Assembly: GCA_000218705.1 (NCBI GenBank)
Contig: GL947594.1
Location: 769,748 to 833,747 of the forward strand
DNA: 64,000 nt
Reading direction: 5' to 3'
From: Prochlorococcus marinus bv. HNLC1
Lineage (GTDB): Bacteria; Cyanobacteriota; Cyanobacteriia; PCC-6307; Cyanobiaceae
The notes beneath the pieces are model-generated. The model was given only the letters and a program-made list of their open reading frames with translations. It made no database searches and was not told the DNA's origin. The translations under genes were made by a program, and so were the position numbers. This document shows, piece after piece, positions 9,295 to 16,875 of this stretch (position 1 is its first letter; the number at the start of each line of letters is the position of its first letter).

Positions 9295-9582
9295 ATATTT
9301 ATTTTTAAATATTTCATTTTCACATCTATTACACTTCTCATTTAAAAGTTTTGAAATAGTTAAATTATTAGAAGATGAACTATCCATTAATTTTATAAGA
9401 GACTTTATTTGAAAGAAGTTAATCTTTAAATCTTCGTATTCTTTATGCAGCCTAGTTTTTAAATTTGCGTTATTAATTTGTTCGTAACTTTTTTTAATTG
9501 CTTTTGTTCTAAAAATAATGTTCTCTAATTTTTTATGAAAAACATAAATCATTGAGTCTGTTTTTAATGAAGTTTTAAACAC
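9280..9582 (-). CDS. hypothetical protein (100 aa) beside ferritin
   Basis: 100 residues, basic and probably all-helical (FHKKLENIIFRTKAIKKSYEQ). Near the C-terminus is a CNRC pair (EKCNRCENEIF) that could bind a metal or be structural. No family recognised. It lies 3 bp downstream of the Crp-family regulator, so it is probably co-transcribed with it, and runs convergent to ferritin. Its place in this cluster hints at a link to iron status, but the sequence does not show a function. Confidence 0.6.
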   Translation of the reverse strand: MFKTSLKTDSMIYVFHKKLENIIFRTKAIKKSYEQINNANLKTRLHKEYEDLKINFFQIKSLIKLMDSSSSNNLTISKLLNEKCNRCENEIFKNKYLFSA

Positions 9583-9585
9583 CTT

Positions 9586-10179
9586 TCAACTCTCCAATGG
9601 AGAGGATTCAATAAATGACGGAGCAACGCTTACTGTTTGAGTACCTAAAGGGGCTATAAGTAATTCGGCTGATCTTAATCTTGATATTAGTCTTGTTGAG
9701 GTAACTCTTGTTGAGCCAATTAATTCACCAATTCTTTCATGAGTAAGTCTGAAGGGTAATTCACACCATTGCCCGCATCTCCTCCCAAGGCGATTAACTA
9801 AGATAGCAAATAAAGCTTGAAGCCTTTGTTCTGCATTTCCTAAATGTCTAATTCTTAGTAACTGTAGTGTCCATTCATTAACTGCATCAAAACCAGAATT
9901 ATCTGATATTTCAGCATTACTATGAAAGGAAAGATCTGTTAATGCTTCAACACATACTCCCTCACTACATAAACGATCTGTCCTTAACTGATCACCTGAT
10001 TGTAGAAATGCTAAAGTCATGCCCTCAGTTTCTTCGCATGGGCAATAAACTCTTGCGATTCCACTTTCAACCTCAAGACATGTCCCCTTAGGTCGAGAAG
10101 ATGGGTCAATCAGCACTGATTGACCAGTTATTATCCTTACAGACTGAGTACTAGATTCTCCATAACTATGGAAATTCAT
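9586..10179 (-). CDS. Crp/Fnr-family transcriptional regulator
   Basis: 197 residues. The N-terminal half is a cupin-like effector domain (ITGQSVLIDPSSRPKGTCLEVESGIARVYC, then MTLAFLQSGDQL). The C-terminal half is the winged helix of the Crp family, with recognition-helix region LTHERIGELIGSTRVTSTRLISRL. Cysteines in RVYCPCEE, RLCSEGVC and RRCGQWC are more numerous than in NtcA and could serve a redox or metal sensor; that is inference. Sequence and length differ from NtcA. Divergent Fur-like half-sites lie upstream. It probably regulates the neighbouring iron genes. Confidence 0.87.
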   Translation of the reverse strand: MNFHSYGESSTQSVRIITGQSVLIDPSSRPKGTCLEVESGIARVYCPCEETEGMTLAFLQSGDQLRTDRLCSEGVCVEALTDLSFHSNAEISDNSGFDAVNEWTLQLLRIRHLGNAEQRLQALFAILVNRLGRRCGQWCELPFRLTHERIGELIGSTRVTSTRLISRLRSAELLIAPLGTQTVSVAPSFIESSPLES

Positions 10180-10190
10180 ATTTTACTTAT

Positions 10191-10248
10191 AATGAGAATT
10201 AATAATTATTATGTATTAAAAAAAGACTTATTGCAACGGATTCTCATT
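10191..10248. promoter_or_regulatory. Fur-box-like half-sites in divergent promoter
   Basis: The intergenic region between the Crp-family regulator and the zinc-ribbon gene contains AATGAGAAT at 10191-10199 and its exact reverse complement ATTCTCATT at 10240-10248. The first is followed by an AT-rich stretch loosely resembling a Fur box. AATGAGAAT/ATTCTCATT are the classical half-site words of bacterial Fur operators. No experimental support; the call rests on word match and context. Confidence 0.38.
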
Positions 10249-10331
10249 AAGAGGGACTTATTTGATGAGATTCTTTACATTATTTTAAAAAGCTTATAAT
10301 TAAAATACTAAATTGTTTATTTACGTCATAA

Positions 10332-10532
10332 ATGCAGATTGCTAACAAGAGGATATGCGGTAGGTGCGGAAGTAGTAATTTGATTTCAGATAGATCATTA
10401 GGAGGCAAAATTGTTTGTGTAAAATGTGGTTCATCTTTTATTAAAACAAGAGGCCTTTTAAATTCTAGTAATAGAAATTTTTATTACCTTCTTTTGATTT
10501 TATTAGTTATTTTTCTAGTGGTTCTAATCTAG
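10332..10532 (+). CDS. zinc-ribbon single-pass membrane protein (66 aa)
   Basis: 66 residues. Residues 8-33 form a rubredoxin-like zinc ribbon with CGRCGSS and CVKCGSS (two CxxC pairs separated by about 18 residues). Residues 51-66 are a terminal hydrophobic anchor (YYLLLILLVIFLVVLI). The architecture is a cytoplasmic zinc knuckle tail-anchored in membrane. The gene abuts the convergent ABC ATPase gene with no gap. Function unknown. Confidence 0.72.
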   Translation: MQIANKRICGRCGSSNLISDRSLGGKIVCVKCGSSFIKTRGLLNSSNRNFYYLLLILLVIFLVVLI

Positions 10533-11315
10533 CTATACTCTATAAACATCCCAACTATTACTATTTTCGATTAATTTTATATTTATATCAAATAGTTGAT
10601 TTATATTCTTGCTATTCATTAATTCACTAGGTTTTCCATCTCTGATTATTTCTCTATCCTTTAAAAAAATTAGTCTGCTGTAATCCTTTGTGATTATTGA
10701 AATATCATGAGTTATGCATAATATGCATATGCCTAATTGAGATAAATTCTTGATTTTTTCAATTAGAAAGATTCTTGATTTTAAATCTAAATTTACTGAT
10801 GGCTCATCAAGAATGAGTACTTTGGGATTATTTATAATAGCTCTAGCTATGATTGAAATTTGCCTTTCTCCATCAGATAAGTATCCAAATTCTTTATCGG
10901 CAATATCATTTAAAAACATTTTATCTATCAATTCTTTTACTTTATTTAATTCTTCTTTTTTGGGATTATTTATTTTACAAAACCTGCCATATAAACCTGA
11001 TAGTAATACATCTTTAACTTTTAAATCTTTATTTATTCTGAGCTTAATTTCATTATTAACAGTGCTGATATATTTCCTAACTTTCCATATATCAATCAGT
11101 TCTTCGTTGAATATCTTAAAGTAAGATTCTTTCTCAACAAGTGGATAAATATTTCTATTTATAAGATCAACTATTGATGATTTTCCTGAACCATTGGGAC
11201 CTAATATAATTATCCTTTCATTATAAAATAGTTTAATACTAAGGTTCTTGATAACCTTATAGTCTTGTTTATATGCAGTCGTATTTTTAACATCGAGCCA
11301 ACAGTTAGTTCTCAC
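10533..11315 (-). CDS. ABC transporter-type ATPase (YlmA/ModF-like)
   Basis: 260 residues with Walker A GPNGSGKSS, signature LSDGERQ, Walker B KVLILDEP and the H-loop CITHD. The domain is complete but without an attached membrane domain or regulatory C-terminus. I take the GTG at 11315. It sits inside the TGA of an upstream 34-residue membrane peptide (GTGA overlap), which implies translational coupling. No permease is next to it, so it may energise a distant permease or act as a soluble ABC protein. Substrate unknown. Confidence 0.85.
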   Translation of the reverse strand: MRTNCWLDVKNTTAYKQDYKVIKNLSIKLFYNERIIILGPNGSGKSSIVDLINRNIYPLVEKESYFKIFNEELIDIWKVRKYISTVNNEIKLRINKDLKVKDVLLSGLYGRFCKINNPKKEELNKVKELIDKMFLNDIADKEFGYLSDGERQISIIARAIINNPKVLILDEPSVNLDLKSRIFLIEKIKNLSQLGICILCITHDISIITKDYSRLIFLKDREIIRDGKPSELMNSKNINQLFDINIKLIENSNSWDVYRV

Positions 11316-11416
11316 AAAAGTTTATTACTCCAAAATGTAAATAATTGAAAAGAAGTAACAAGGAATATTATTAGATATAACCAGTTTAGCCAGATTGGCC
11401 TGTTAACTTTCTTCAT
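11312..11416 (-). CDS. 34-residue membrane peptide coupled to ABC ATPase
   Basis: The frame from ATG 11416 to TGA 11312 encodes 34 residues: a basic N-terminus (MKKVNRPIWLNW), one membrane helix (LYLIIFLVTSFQLFTFW) and a short NKLL tail. Its stop overlaps the GTG start of the ABC ATPase, a configuration that rarely survives by chance. It may be a membrane anchor or regulator of that ATPase, or a photosystem-type small subunit. No homologue is recognised by eye. Confidence 0.5.
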   Translation of the reverse strand: MKKVNRPIWLNWLYLIIFLVTSFQLFTFWSNKLL

Positions 11417-11459
11417 TATTTAAATTAAAAGTAGAAATAATAATAATGGAGAGGCATAT

Positions 11460-12767
11460 CTAATTAAGGTTTTTCTTATTATTTTTAAGATTATTAAGAA
11501 TATCAAGTTTATTTATTTCTGGAGGATATTTAAAAATTAACTTATCATATACATCCATATTATTTTCTATTTTTTTACTATATCTCCAAGGATTATCTTT
11601 TTCTTCTGATTTTTTATACCAATTCCAATAATACTTAATAATTTTATCTTCTCCAAGAAGCTTTATTTCATCATTTTTTAAAAGCTCTAATTTTAAATTA
11701 TAAGTTTGAGTTTTTAATATCATATAATCTTCATTAAATATTTTATAAAAAGTCTTCCTTTGAATTTCTTCAAAGAGAACAAGATCTCTAAAAATTTTGT
11801 TTTTAAGAAATTTTCTATAGTGTCTAACTATTACTCTAGCTTTGTTATTCCCAAGTGGAATATGATCTAATACTTGAACATATCTTGATGCACTTGGATC
11901 TCCCTTATATATAAGAATTCTTCCAGGCGGTATGAATTTAATCCTTATGAATTCTTTATTTGGGTCATTTTTATATGAATATATACTCTCAATAAATTCT
12001 TTATTAATATTTATTTTTTGATTAAAACTAGTAAGTACATTCTTATTAACATCTTTATCAGGAATAGTATCTCCATGAACCCAAAAAATATGAAGAATAT
12101 CTAAGTGATTTTCAATAATCCTTGCCCAATCACATTTAAAGTCAACTAGTACTTCTTCCGAGACATATTCTTCAATTTTAAATCCATGTTTTGATAATTC
12201 ATGATTATTTATTTCAAATCTCTTTTCATCATCAATTAAATTTGTTTCAGGGTTTTCCAAGTAATTAATAAAAATGTAATCGTCTTTCTCAAGTGTTTTA
12301 TATTGATATAAATGAATCTTTTTTGCATAGTTTTTATAGTTACTATCTATAATATGGCTACAAGTTAATCTATCTATATTTTTGCAGCTACCTTCAGAAG
12401 TGAATTTTGCACCGTGATAAGGACAAGTAAGCTCACCATTATATAAATCACCATCATAGAAAGATGCTCCTCTGTGTGGACAAACGTTTTTGACACATCT
12501 AACAAAATTATTTTCATCTCTAAATAGAAGTAGAGGTTCATCGTACATTGAAAAATAAAATATTTTATTTTTCTTTAATTCATTCGAGGGACAAATAGCA
12601 TACCAACCAAAAATTCCAATATTTAATTCCTTGGCAGTTTCTTGTACCTCAAAATTTTCTATTTTAACAATTCGTTTTTCCCTAAATGTCTTTAAATCTT
12701 CTTCAAGTGGCTTTAAAACTGAATTAAAGTCACCTGATTTAAAGAAATTTATTTGGTTATTTTTCAT
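11460..12767 (-). CDS. Rieske 2Fe-2S oxygenase, PaO/Lls1/Tic55-like
   Basis: 435 residues. An N-terminal Rieske domain carries CPHRGASFYDGDL and, 19 residues after the first Cys, CPYHGAKF: the C-x-H...C-x2-H cluster. The mononuclear iron site is in ENHLDILHIFWVHGDT (Asp plus two His). Members of this group in cyanobacteria and plants include pheophorbide a oxygenase and related chlorophyll or carotenoid oxygenases. A hydrophobic C-terminal anchor typical of plant PaO is not apparent. It probably hydroxylates a pigment or hydrophobic aromatic. It belongs to the same minus-strand group as the ABC ATPase and 34-residue peptide, whose ATG lies 43 bp beyond its stop. Confidence 0.85.
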   Translation of the reverse strand: MKNNQINFFKSGDFNSVLKPLEEDLKTFREKRIVKIENFEVQETAKELNIGIFGWYAICPSNELKKNKIFYFSMYDEPLLLFRDENNFVRCVKNVCPHRGASFYDGDLYNGELTCPYHGAKFTSEGSCKNIDRLTCSHIIDSNYKNYAKKIHLYQYKTLEKDDYIFINYLENPETNLIDDEKRFEINNHELSKHGFKIEEYVSEEVLVDFKCDWARIIENHLDILHIFWVHGDTIPDKDVNKNVLTSFNQKININKEFIESIYSYKNDPNKEFIRIKFIPPGRILIYKGDPSASRYVQVLDHIPLGNNKARVIVRHYRKFLKNKIFRDLVLFEEIQRKTFYKIFNEDYMILKTQTYNLKLELLKNDEIKLLGEDKIIKYYWNWYKKSEEKDNPWRYSKKIENNMDVYDKLIFKYPPEINKLDILNNLKNNKKNLN

Positions 12768-12822
12768 GAACCTTTTTTTTAAAATAACCTATTTCTCAGG
12801 GCACTATAACTCAACTAAATAA

Positions 12823-13196
12823 TTAAAAACTTATTCTTAGCCGATTTCTCTATCTTTTGTAGCAATATAGAATCTAACTTCATAAAGAATTAATAAGAAT
12901 CCTTCTTATATTATTAGTGTAATTTTAAAGGAATTAGTTCAAAACTAACTTCTTATAGAATTTATATTCAACTTTTAAATCAATTTTTTAAATGTAAATT
13001 TTAAAAAATACTTGCTAATCTGTAATTTTTCTTAAGAATTGTTTTTAGATATATAACTTTTATGTTTAAAGAAAGTTAAATCAGAGTTATTTCATTTAAA
13101 TATGTTTGTTTTTGGACTTTTAACTTAACTATAAAAATTTATTTGCTTTTCGCTTATCCTATAATTGAAATAAATTAATCTTATTTGGAAGTATCA
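12823..13196. other. AT-rich intergenic region, no gene seen
   Basis: About 370 bp without a convincing reading frame on either strand. Two short hairpins are visible: TAAGAA-TCC-TTCTTA near 12894-12908 and TTAGTT-CAA-AACTAA near 12934-12948. Either could be a weak terminator or part of a small RNA. I see neither the ACTCCTCACAC word of Yfr1 nor a Yfr2-type GGAAACA motif. Confidence 0.3.
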
Positions 13197-13544
13197 ATGA
13201 TTAAATTAATTATTGGATTTTTCATCTCTTTACTTTTTTTATTTCCTATTAATTCCGCTTTCTCAAAAGAGATCCCTCAAAAGAATATAGATAACTTAAC
13301 TAATAAAGTTGCTAAAAAATTTTCCCGCACTTTTTGTAATACATCAAATTTTGGTATCTCTGATGAAGGGGCAATAGAGTTCGCAATTGGTGAGACAAGT
13401 AAAGAATTTTCAAAAAATAAATTAATTAAGATTGTCGATTTTGATGAAATTAACAAAAAAATTATTTCAAATATAGAGGCTGATTGTCAGGTTTTTGATT
13501 TTCCTGTTGATGAATTAGCCAAGCTTGAAAATATAAAAGAATAA
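13197..13544 (+). CDS. secreted small hypothetical protein (115 aa)
   Basis: I start at ATG 13197; a TTG at 13185 is in frame but the ATG begins a normal signal peptide (MIKLIIGFFISLLFLFPINSAFS, cleaved about residue 23). The mature part is about 92 residues, acidic, with two Cys (TFCNTS and EADCQ) that could form a disulfide. The repeated pattern of short helices (NKVAKKFSRTF, DFDEINKKII) resembles small lumenal or periplasmic proteins conserved in Prochlorococcus. Function unknown. It stands alone, with over 370 bp of upstream noncoding DNA. Confidence 0.65.
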   Translation: MIKLIIGFFISLLFLFPINSAFSKEIPQKNIDNLTNKVAKKFSRTFCNTSNFGISDEGAIEFAIGETSKEFSKNKLIKIVDFDEINKKIISNIEADCQVFDFPVDELAKLENIKE

Positions 13545-13568
13545 GTATTTACTATAGATTAAAGCTTA

Positions 13569-13721
13569 TTATTTATTTTTTCCTATCCAATCATTTGGTT
13601 TTTCCATCATCCATTGAAAAACAGATTTAGCATCAAGATTTTTAGAAGCGATAAAAAATAATATGGGAAATACTCCGATAGTTAAAATGATTACGAAGAT
13701 TTCAAGATTATTTAAGCCCAT
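13569..13721 (-). CDS. 50-residue single-pass membrane protein
   Basis: ATG 13721 to TAA 13569, 50 residues. One membrane helix (LEIFVIILTIGVFPILFFIA, residues 6-25) is followed by a polar tail with Trp residues (SVFQWMMEKPNDWIGKNK). Its composition is typical of the small thylakoid or plasma-membrane proteins of picocyanobacteria. The tail resembles no photosystem subunit I know. Confidence 0.55.
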   Translation of the reverse strand: MGLNNLEIFVIILTIGVFPILFFIASKNLDAKSVFQWMMEKPNDWIGKNK

Positions 13722-13845
13722 TTCGCTTATTGATAATGCAAAATACAAAAGTTTAATAAAATAACTTTTGATATTATTGCCCGAATTTAAAAAAAAGTGA
13801 TATTTATTATTAATTTCTTATTTATTAATTTTAAATATTTTGAAT

Positions 13846-14001
13846 TTATAAAATGAATTCTTTGGACATTGTCCTTAGCTGATCTAGGTTTAATTGTTGA
13901 AGGTAGGTTTTCATCGCTAAATATGATTTCTTCGATTGTTGAGTTCTCTCTTCATGAAAAAGAGATGTTGTAATTAATTCTACTAAATGTTCTTTATCCA
14001 T
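13846..14001 (-). CDS. 51-residue hypothetical protein
   Basis: ATG 14001 to TAA 13846, 51 residues, soluble and helical (MDKEHLVELITTSLFHEER, then TYLQQLNLDQLRTMSKEFIL). It resembles the small conserved proteins of unknown function found in many Prochlorococcus genomes. It points the same way as the 50-residue membrane protein downstream, with about 125 bp between them. Confidence 0.5.
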   Translation of the reverse strand: MDKEHLVELITTSLFHEERTQQSKKSYLAMKTYLQQLNLDQLRTMSKEFIL

Positions 14002-14252
14002 ATTTAACTTTTAACTCATCTGTAGAAATACACCATTAAATAATTCTTAAGCATTTAAATTTTTTATTATGAAATTAATCTCTTTAAATTTTTAATTTAA
14101 TGATATTAATAACTTTGACTCTAAATATAAATTTCATTTGATAAGAAAAAATCCTAAATGTATAGTTATAGAAACCTTAAAGCATGTATTAAGTACCTAT
14201 TTATTTATTATTTGTTTTTTTATATATTTATAAAAAAATTATTTAAGACTTT
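14002..14252. other. intergenic region with one doubtful micro-ORF
   Basis: Very AT-rich. The only frame of note is ATG 14158 to TGA 14254-14256 (32 residues, MYSYRNLKACIKYLF then a Lys/Phe/Ile-rich tail). Its stop overlaps the start of the next membrane peptide as ATGA. The composition is close to what random AT-rich sequence would give, so I do not call it a gene. Confidence 0.25.
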
Positions 14253-14351
14253 ATGACTGCAGAATCATTTTTAGTAATCATTGCTCCATTATTACTTTTT
14301 GTTTTTGGAGTTTTATTGATACCTAAAATTGTTAATCCCAAAAAAATATAA
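14253..14351 (+). CDS. 32-residue single-pass membrane peptide
   Basis: ATG 14253 to TAA 14349-14351. Sequence features: MTAESF, a membrane helix (LVIIAPLLLFVFGVLLIP) and a basic KIVNPKKI end. The layout (acidic lumenal N-terminus, one helix, cytoplasmic Lys) is that of small photosystem or cytochrome b6f subunits, but I cannot match it to a named one. Confidence 0.5.
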   Translation: MTAESFLVIIAPLLLFVFGVLLIPKIVNPKKI

Positions 14352-14457
14352 ATTACTTTAAAAGTATGTTAATGATCATCTAAATATTTAAAAAAAATAA
14401 AAAACTCTTTCCTAAACTTATTTTTTTTGTTAAGTAATAATTAGTTTCAAAAAATAT

Positions 14458-14577
14458 ATGAATTTAGAGTTTTTCTTTGTTGTTTTAGCACATTTATTAT
14501 TATTATCGACATTTATTATTATTCTACCGATATTCAATTCATCAAAAAATAGTAAATTAAAAGTTTATAGGAGATGA
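14458..14577 (+). CDS. 39-residue single-pass membrane peptide
   Basis: ATG 14458 to TGA 14575-14577. MNLEFF is followed by a long membrane helix (VVLAHLLLLSTFIIILPIF) and a basic tail (NSSKNSKLKVYRR). Same orientation and design as the 32-residue peptide about 105 bp upstream. No family recognised. Confidence 0.48.
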   Translation: MNLEFFFVVLAHLLLLSTFIIILPIFNSSKNSKLKVYRR

Positions 14578-14745
14578 ACATATCAAATTTTAAAATCAAC
14601 TATTGGTTAATTATCCTAAATAAAAAGAAATCTTAAATTATTGAGTAAGACTTACTATTAAGAATCTGCAAATCTAAATATAATATAAAAAAAAATGTAA
14701 TCTATTGATTTTCATCTTAAAACCTTAATACGTACTAAAGCGATT

Positions 14746-14913
14746 ATGGAAAATCAAGAAATTGAACAATCATTAAGAGATTACCCAAAACAAATAACTA
14801 ATAACAGTTATTTAGAACTTTTAGAGAAATATTTTTTATCTGATAAAACAAATGATCTTGAAAATAAGCATAAAGAATGGTGTAATCAAATTTCAAATAA
14901 AAAACAAAGATAA
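14746..14913 (+). CDS. 55-residue hypothetical protein
   Basis: ATG 14746 to TAA 14911-14913. Soluble, charged and helical (MENQEIEQSLRDYPKQ, YLELLEKYFLSDKTNDLEN), with a basic C-terminus. Codon use is ordinary for the region. The stop sits at the edge of the terminator of the oppositely oriented tRNA-fMet gene. Confidence 0.5.
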   Translation: MENQEIEQSLRDYPKQITNNSYLELLEKYFLSDKTNDLENKHKEWCNQISNKKQR

Positions 14914-14936
14914 AAAAAGCTCGAATTAACGAGCTT
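14912..14936 (-). terminator. rho-independent terminator of tRNA-fMet
   Basis: On the minus strand AAGCTCG, loop TTAATT and CGAGCTT form a perfect 7-bp stem that runs directly into a tract of seven T. It lies 6 bp after the tRNA 3' end. Confidence 0.75.
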
Positions 14937-14941
14937 AACAT

Positions 14942-15018
<77 letters not shown>

Positions 15019-15064
15019 ACATATATATAGCATACATCCCCATTGGAACTTTACCTATATTTAT

Positions 15065-16030
15065 TTAGGATTCCTGGAATTTTAATTCACCCTTTACTTC
15101 TAAGTTCACTCCCTCTGCAAGGTTAAAAATCTTTTCTTCAATATCCTGAATCCGCAAATTAGTTATCCATTCCAATTGTTTGAGTAAATGTAATCCTGCG
15201 GCATGCTTTGCTCTTCTTGATCCATCTTCAACTTTTAATGCCAAACCAATTCCCTCGCTAAGTTTTGCTAAACAAAGGATACCTTCAGCACCTCCTTTAC
15301 TAATTACTTGTCCATGTGAGGCTTTGATGATTTCAGTGTCAAAATAATTATTATCACTTATAAGTTGTGGATGCATAATCATGGCTCTGCTAATTTGCTC
15401 TAATTCAGCATTTTCTGAGCTAGAAAGAATTGAATATAGTCTTGCTATTTCAACTAATTTTAAAAATAATGTTGGAGCTCCGCAATCATCTCTTTCTGCA
15501 TATATTTCAGAAGCAGGTAGAGAAAGTAATTCTGAAATTATCCTAAATATTTCAATTTGTAATGGATGATCTCCTTTTAGATAACTATCTATTGGCCAGC
15601 TTAACTTCTTACAAGTAGCTAAAAAGGCAGCATGTTTTCCTGAACAATAATGTCTTAAGGGACTATCTTTATTGCAAGGACATTTTAAATTTTTAATATC
15701 AATATCGAATTCCCATAAAATTTTAAAAGCTTCTCTTGCATGTTTTGTGGCCCCTCTGTGTGAACCACAAGCAATTGCTATTGATTTTAGAGGGTCGTTA
15801 ATTTGAGATGATGCTCCGCTACTTACAAATGGGATAACCTGGAAAGGTTTTAATGCAGATCTTACAAAACTTTTATATTCTGGATTTCCTGCACACATTA
15901 ATACTCTTCCTTTCTTATCACAAACTACAGCATGAATTTTATGGATTGATTCAACATATGAACCTCTTTTTAGAAATACTTCTAAGGGAGGATTATTAGA
16001 AGTGTATAAATTTTTAAAATTCGAACTCAT
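15065..16030 (-). CDS. L-asparaginase II family protein (PF06089 type)
   Basis: 321 residues, the size of the thermolabile, rhizobial-type L-asparaginase family. Landmarks are VFLKRGSYVESIHK at the start, RSALKPFQVIP, AIACGSHRG, the CSGKHAAFLATCK segment and SKGGAEGILCL. Members hydrolyse asparagine to aspartate and ammonia; the cyanobacterial substrate is not proven. Cys are more numerous than usual (KCPCNKDSP). The start overlaps the end of the CGLD27 gene by 4 bp, indicating one operon with CGLD27, rsfS and DUF3318. Confidence 0.88.
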   Translation of the reverse strand: MSSNFKNLYTSNNPPLEVFLKRGSYVESIHKIHAVVCDKKGRVLMCAGNPEYKSFVRSALKPFQVIPFVSSGASSQINDPLKSIAIACGSHRGATKHAREAFKILWEFDIDIKNLKCPCNKDSPLRHYCSGKHAAFLATCKKLSWPIDSYLKGDHPLQIEIFRIISELLSLPASEIYAERDDCGAPTLFLKLVEIARLYSILSSSENAELEQISRAMIMHPQLISDNNYFDTEIIKASHGQVISKGGAEGILCLAKLSEGIGLALKVEDGSRRAKHAAGLHLLKQLEWITNLRIQDIEEKIFNLAEGVNLEVKGELKFQES

Positions 16031-16527
16031 TTTATAATATTGTTGTACTGAGAAATTAATATTCCTATAAGAATAAGAGAGATAATAACAGATGTAACTT
16101 GTGTCAGATTTTTTAAGATAGGCTTTACTTCTATGGAGGCAATAAGACTTTCTTTTTCTTTTAATTCAATAGGTTTATTCCAAATTTGACCATCGTACCA
16201 TCCTGATTCTTCATATTCTATTATTTCCGAAGTTAGTCTTTTATAGATGTGACTCCATCCTAAGAATAACCGAATTGTAATTAATAATGGTACAGACAAA
16301 CTTCCAAAAAAACTTAAAAAAATATATTTTAAAAGATAAGTATGAAAATAACTACTACCAGAGGAAATAACTAAAAAAATCAAGAAAGCTACTAACCAAG
16401 TAGAAATTAATATTATTGAAAATTTCTTATTGGTTTTAGCTAATGCGAATACTTTAGAATTGGATAATTCTAAAAATTCATTAGTAGGTTGCTGTTCTTT
16501 AGGAACAGGGCATTTTGAATTATTCAT
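16027..16527 (-). CDS. CGLD27 family protein (Ycf36, DUF1230)
   Basis: 166 residues. The N-terminal motif CPVPKEQQPTNEFLELSNSKVF is the hallmark of the CGLD27/Ycf36 family of cyanobacteria and plastids. Two membrane hairpins follow (IILISTWLVAFLIFLVI and LSVPLLITI), then a soluble loop with WYDGQIWNKP, then a C-terminal hydrophobic segment. In plants the homologue affects photosynthetic iron use or assembly; the bacterial role is not established. Overlaps asparaginase by 4 bp and follows rsfS by 3 bp. Confidence 0.9.
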   Translation of the reverse strand: MNNSKCPVPKEQQPTNEFLELSNSKVFALAKTNKKFSIILISTWLVAFLIFLVISSGSSYFHTYLLKYIFLSFFGSLSVPLLITIRLFLGWSHIYKRLTSEIIEYEESGWYDGQIWNKPIELKEKESLIASIEVKPILKNLTQVTSVIISLILIGILISQYNNIIK

Positions 16528-16530
16528 GCA

Positions 16531-16875
16531 TCAAGGATATTTAAAATCATCCCCATTACTCCAGAATGACTCCAAGTCATAGTATTTTCTATATTCTGGT
16601 TGAAAAATGTTGACGATTAGATCTCCATAATCTAAGAGTGCCCATTTAGCTTCATTTATTCCTTCTTTTCTCAAAGGTTCAATATTGAATATATCTTTTA
16701 TATCATTCTCTACAGATTTTGATATTGACCTTACTTGTACATCTGATAAACCTTCGGCTATGACAATCCAATCAGTAATGAATGAAACTTTATTAATGTT
16801 AATCAATCTAATATCATTTGCCTTTTTTGAATCACATGCTTTGGCAGCTATTAATGCAACTTTTTTATTGTCCAT
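16531..16875 (-). CDS. rsfS: ribosome silencing factor RsfS
   Basis: RsfS binds ribosomal protein L14 and blocks subunit joining in starved cells. The core runs DIRLININKVSFITDWIVIAEGLSDVQVRSI through GINEAKWALLDYGDLIVNIFQPEYRKYYDLESFW, with the conserved GE/NEAKWALLDYGD signature. I choose the ATG at 16875 (MDNKKVALIAAK), giving 114 residues; an ATG at 16881 is equally possible and the frame stays open to 17013. Either start overlaps the upstream DUF3318 gene by 11-17 bp, consistent with coupled translation. Confidence 0.9.
   Translation of the reverse strand: MDNKKVALIAAKACDSKKANDIRLININKVSFITDWIVIAEGLSDVQVRSISKSVENDIKDIFNIEPLRKEGINEAKWALLDYGDLIVNIFQPEYRKYYDLESFWSNGDDFKYP

Noticed and set aside
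12823..13196. Yfr1 or Yfr2-type small RNA in the gap
   Set aside because: Neither the ACTCCTCACAC nor the GGAAACA word is present.
14158..14256. 32-residue micro-ORF overlapping the next peptide as ATGA
   Set aside because: Composition close to chance in AT-rich DNA; left as unsupported.
13569..14941. Integrated element with att repeats at tRNA-fMet
   Set aside because: No integrase and no copy of the tRNA 3' end at the far border.
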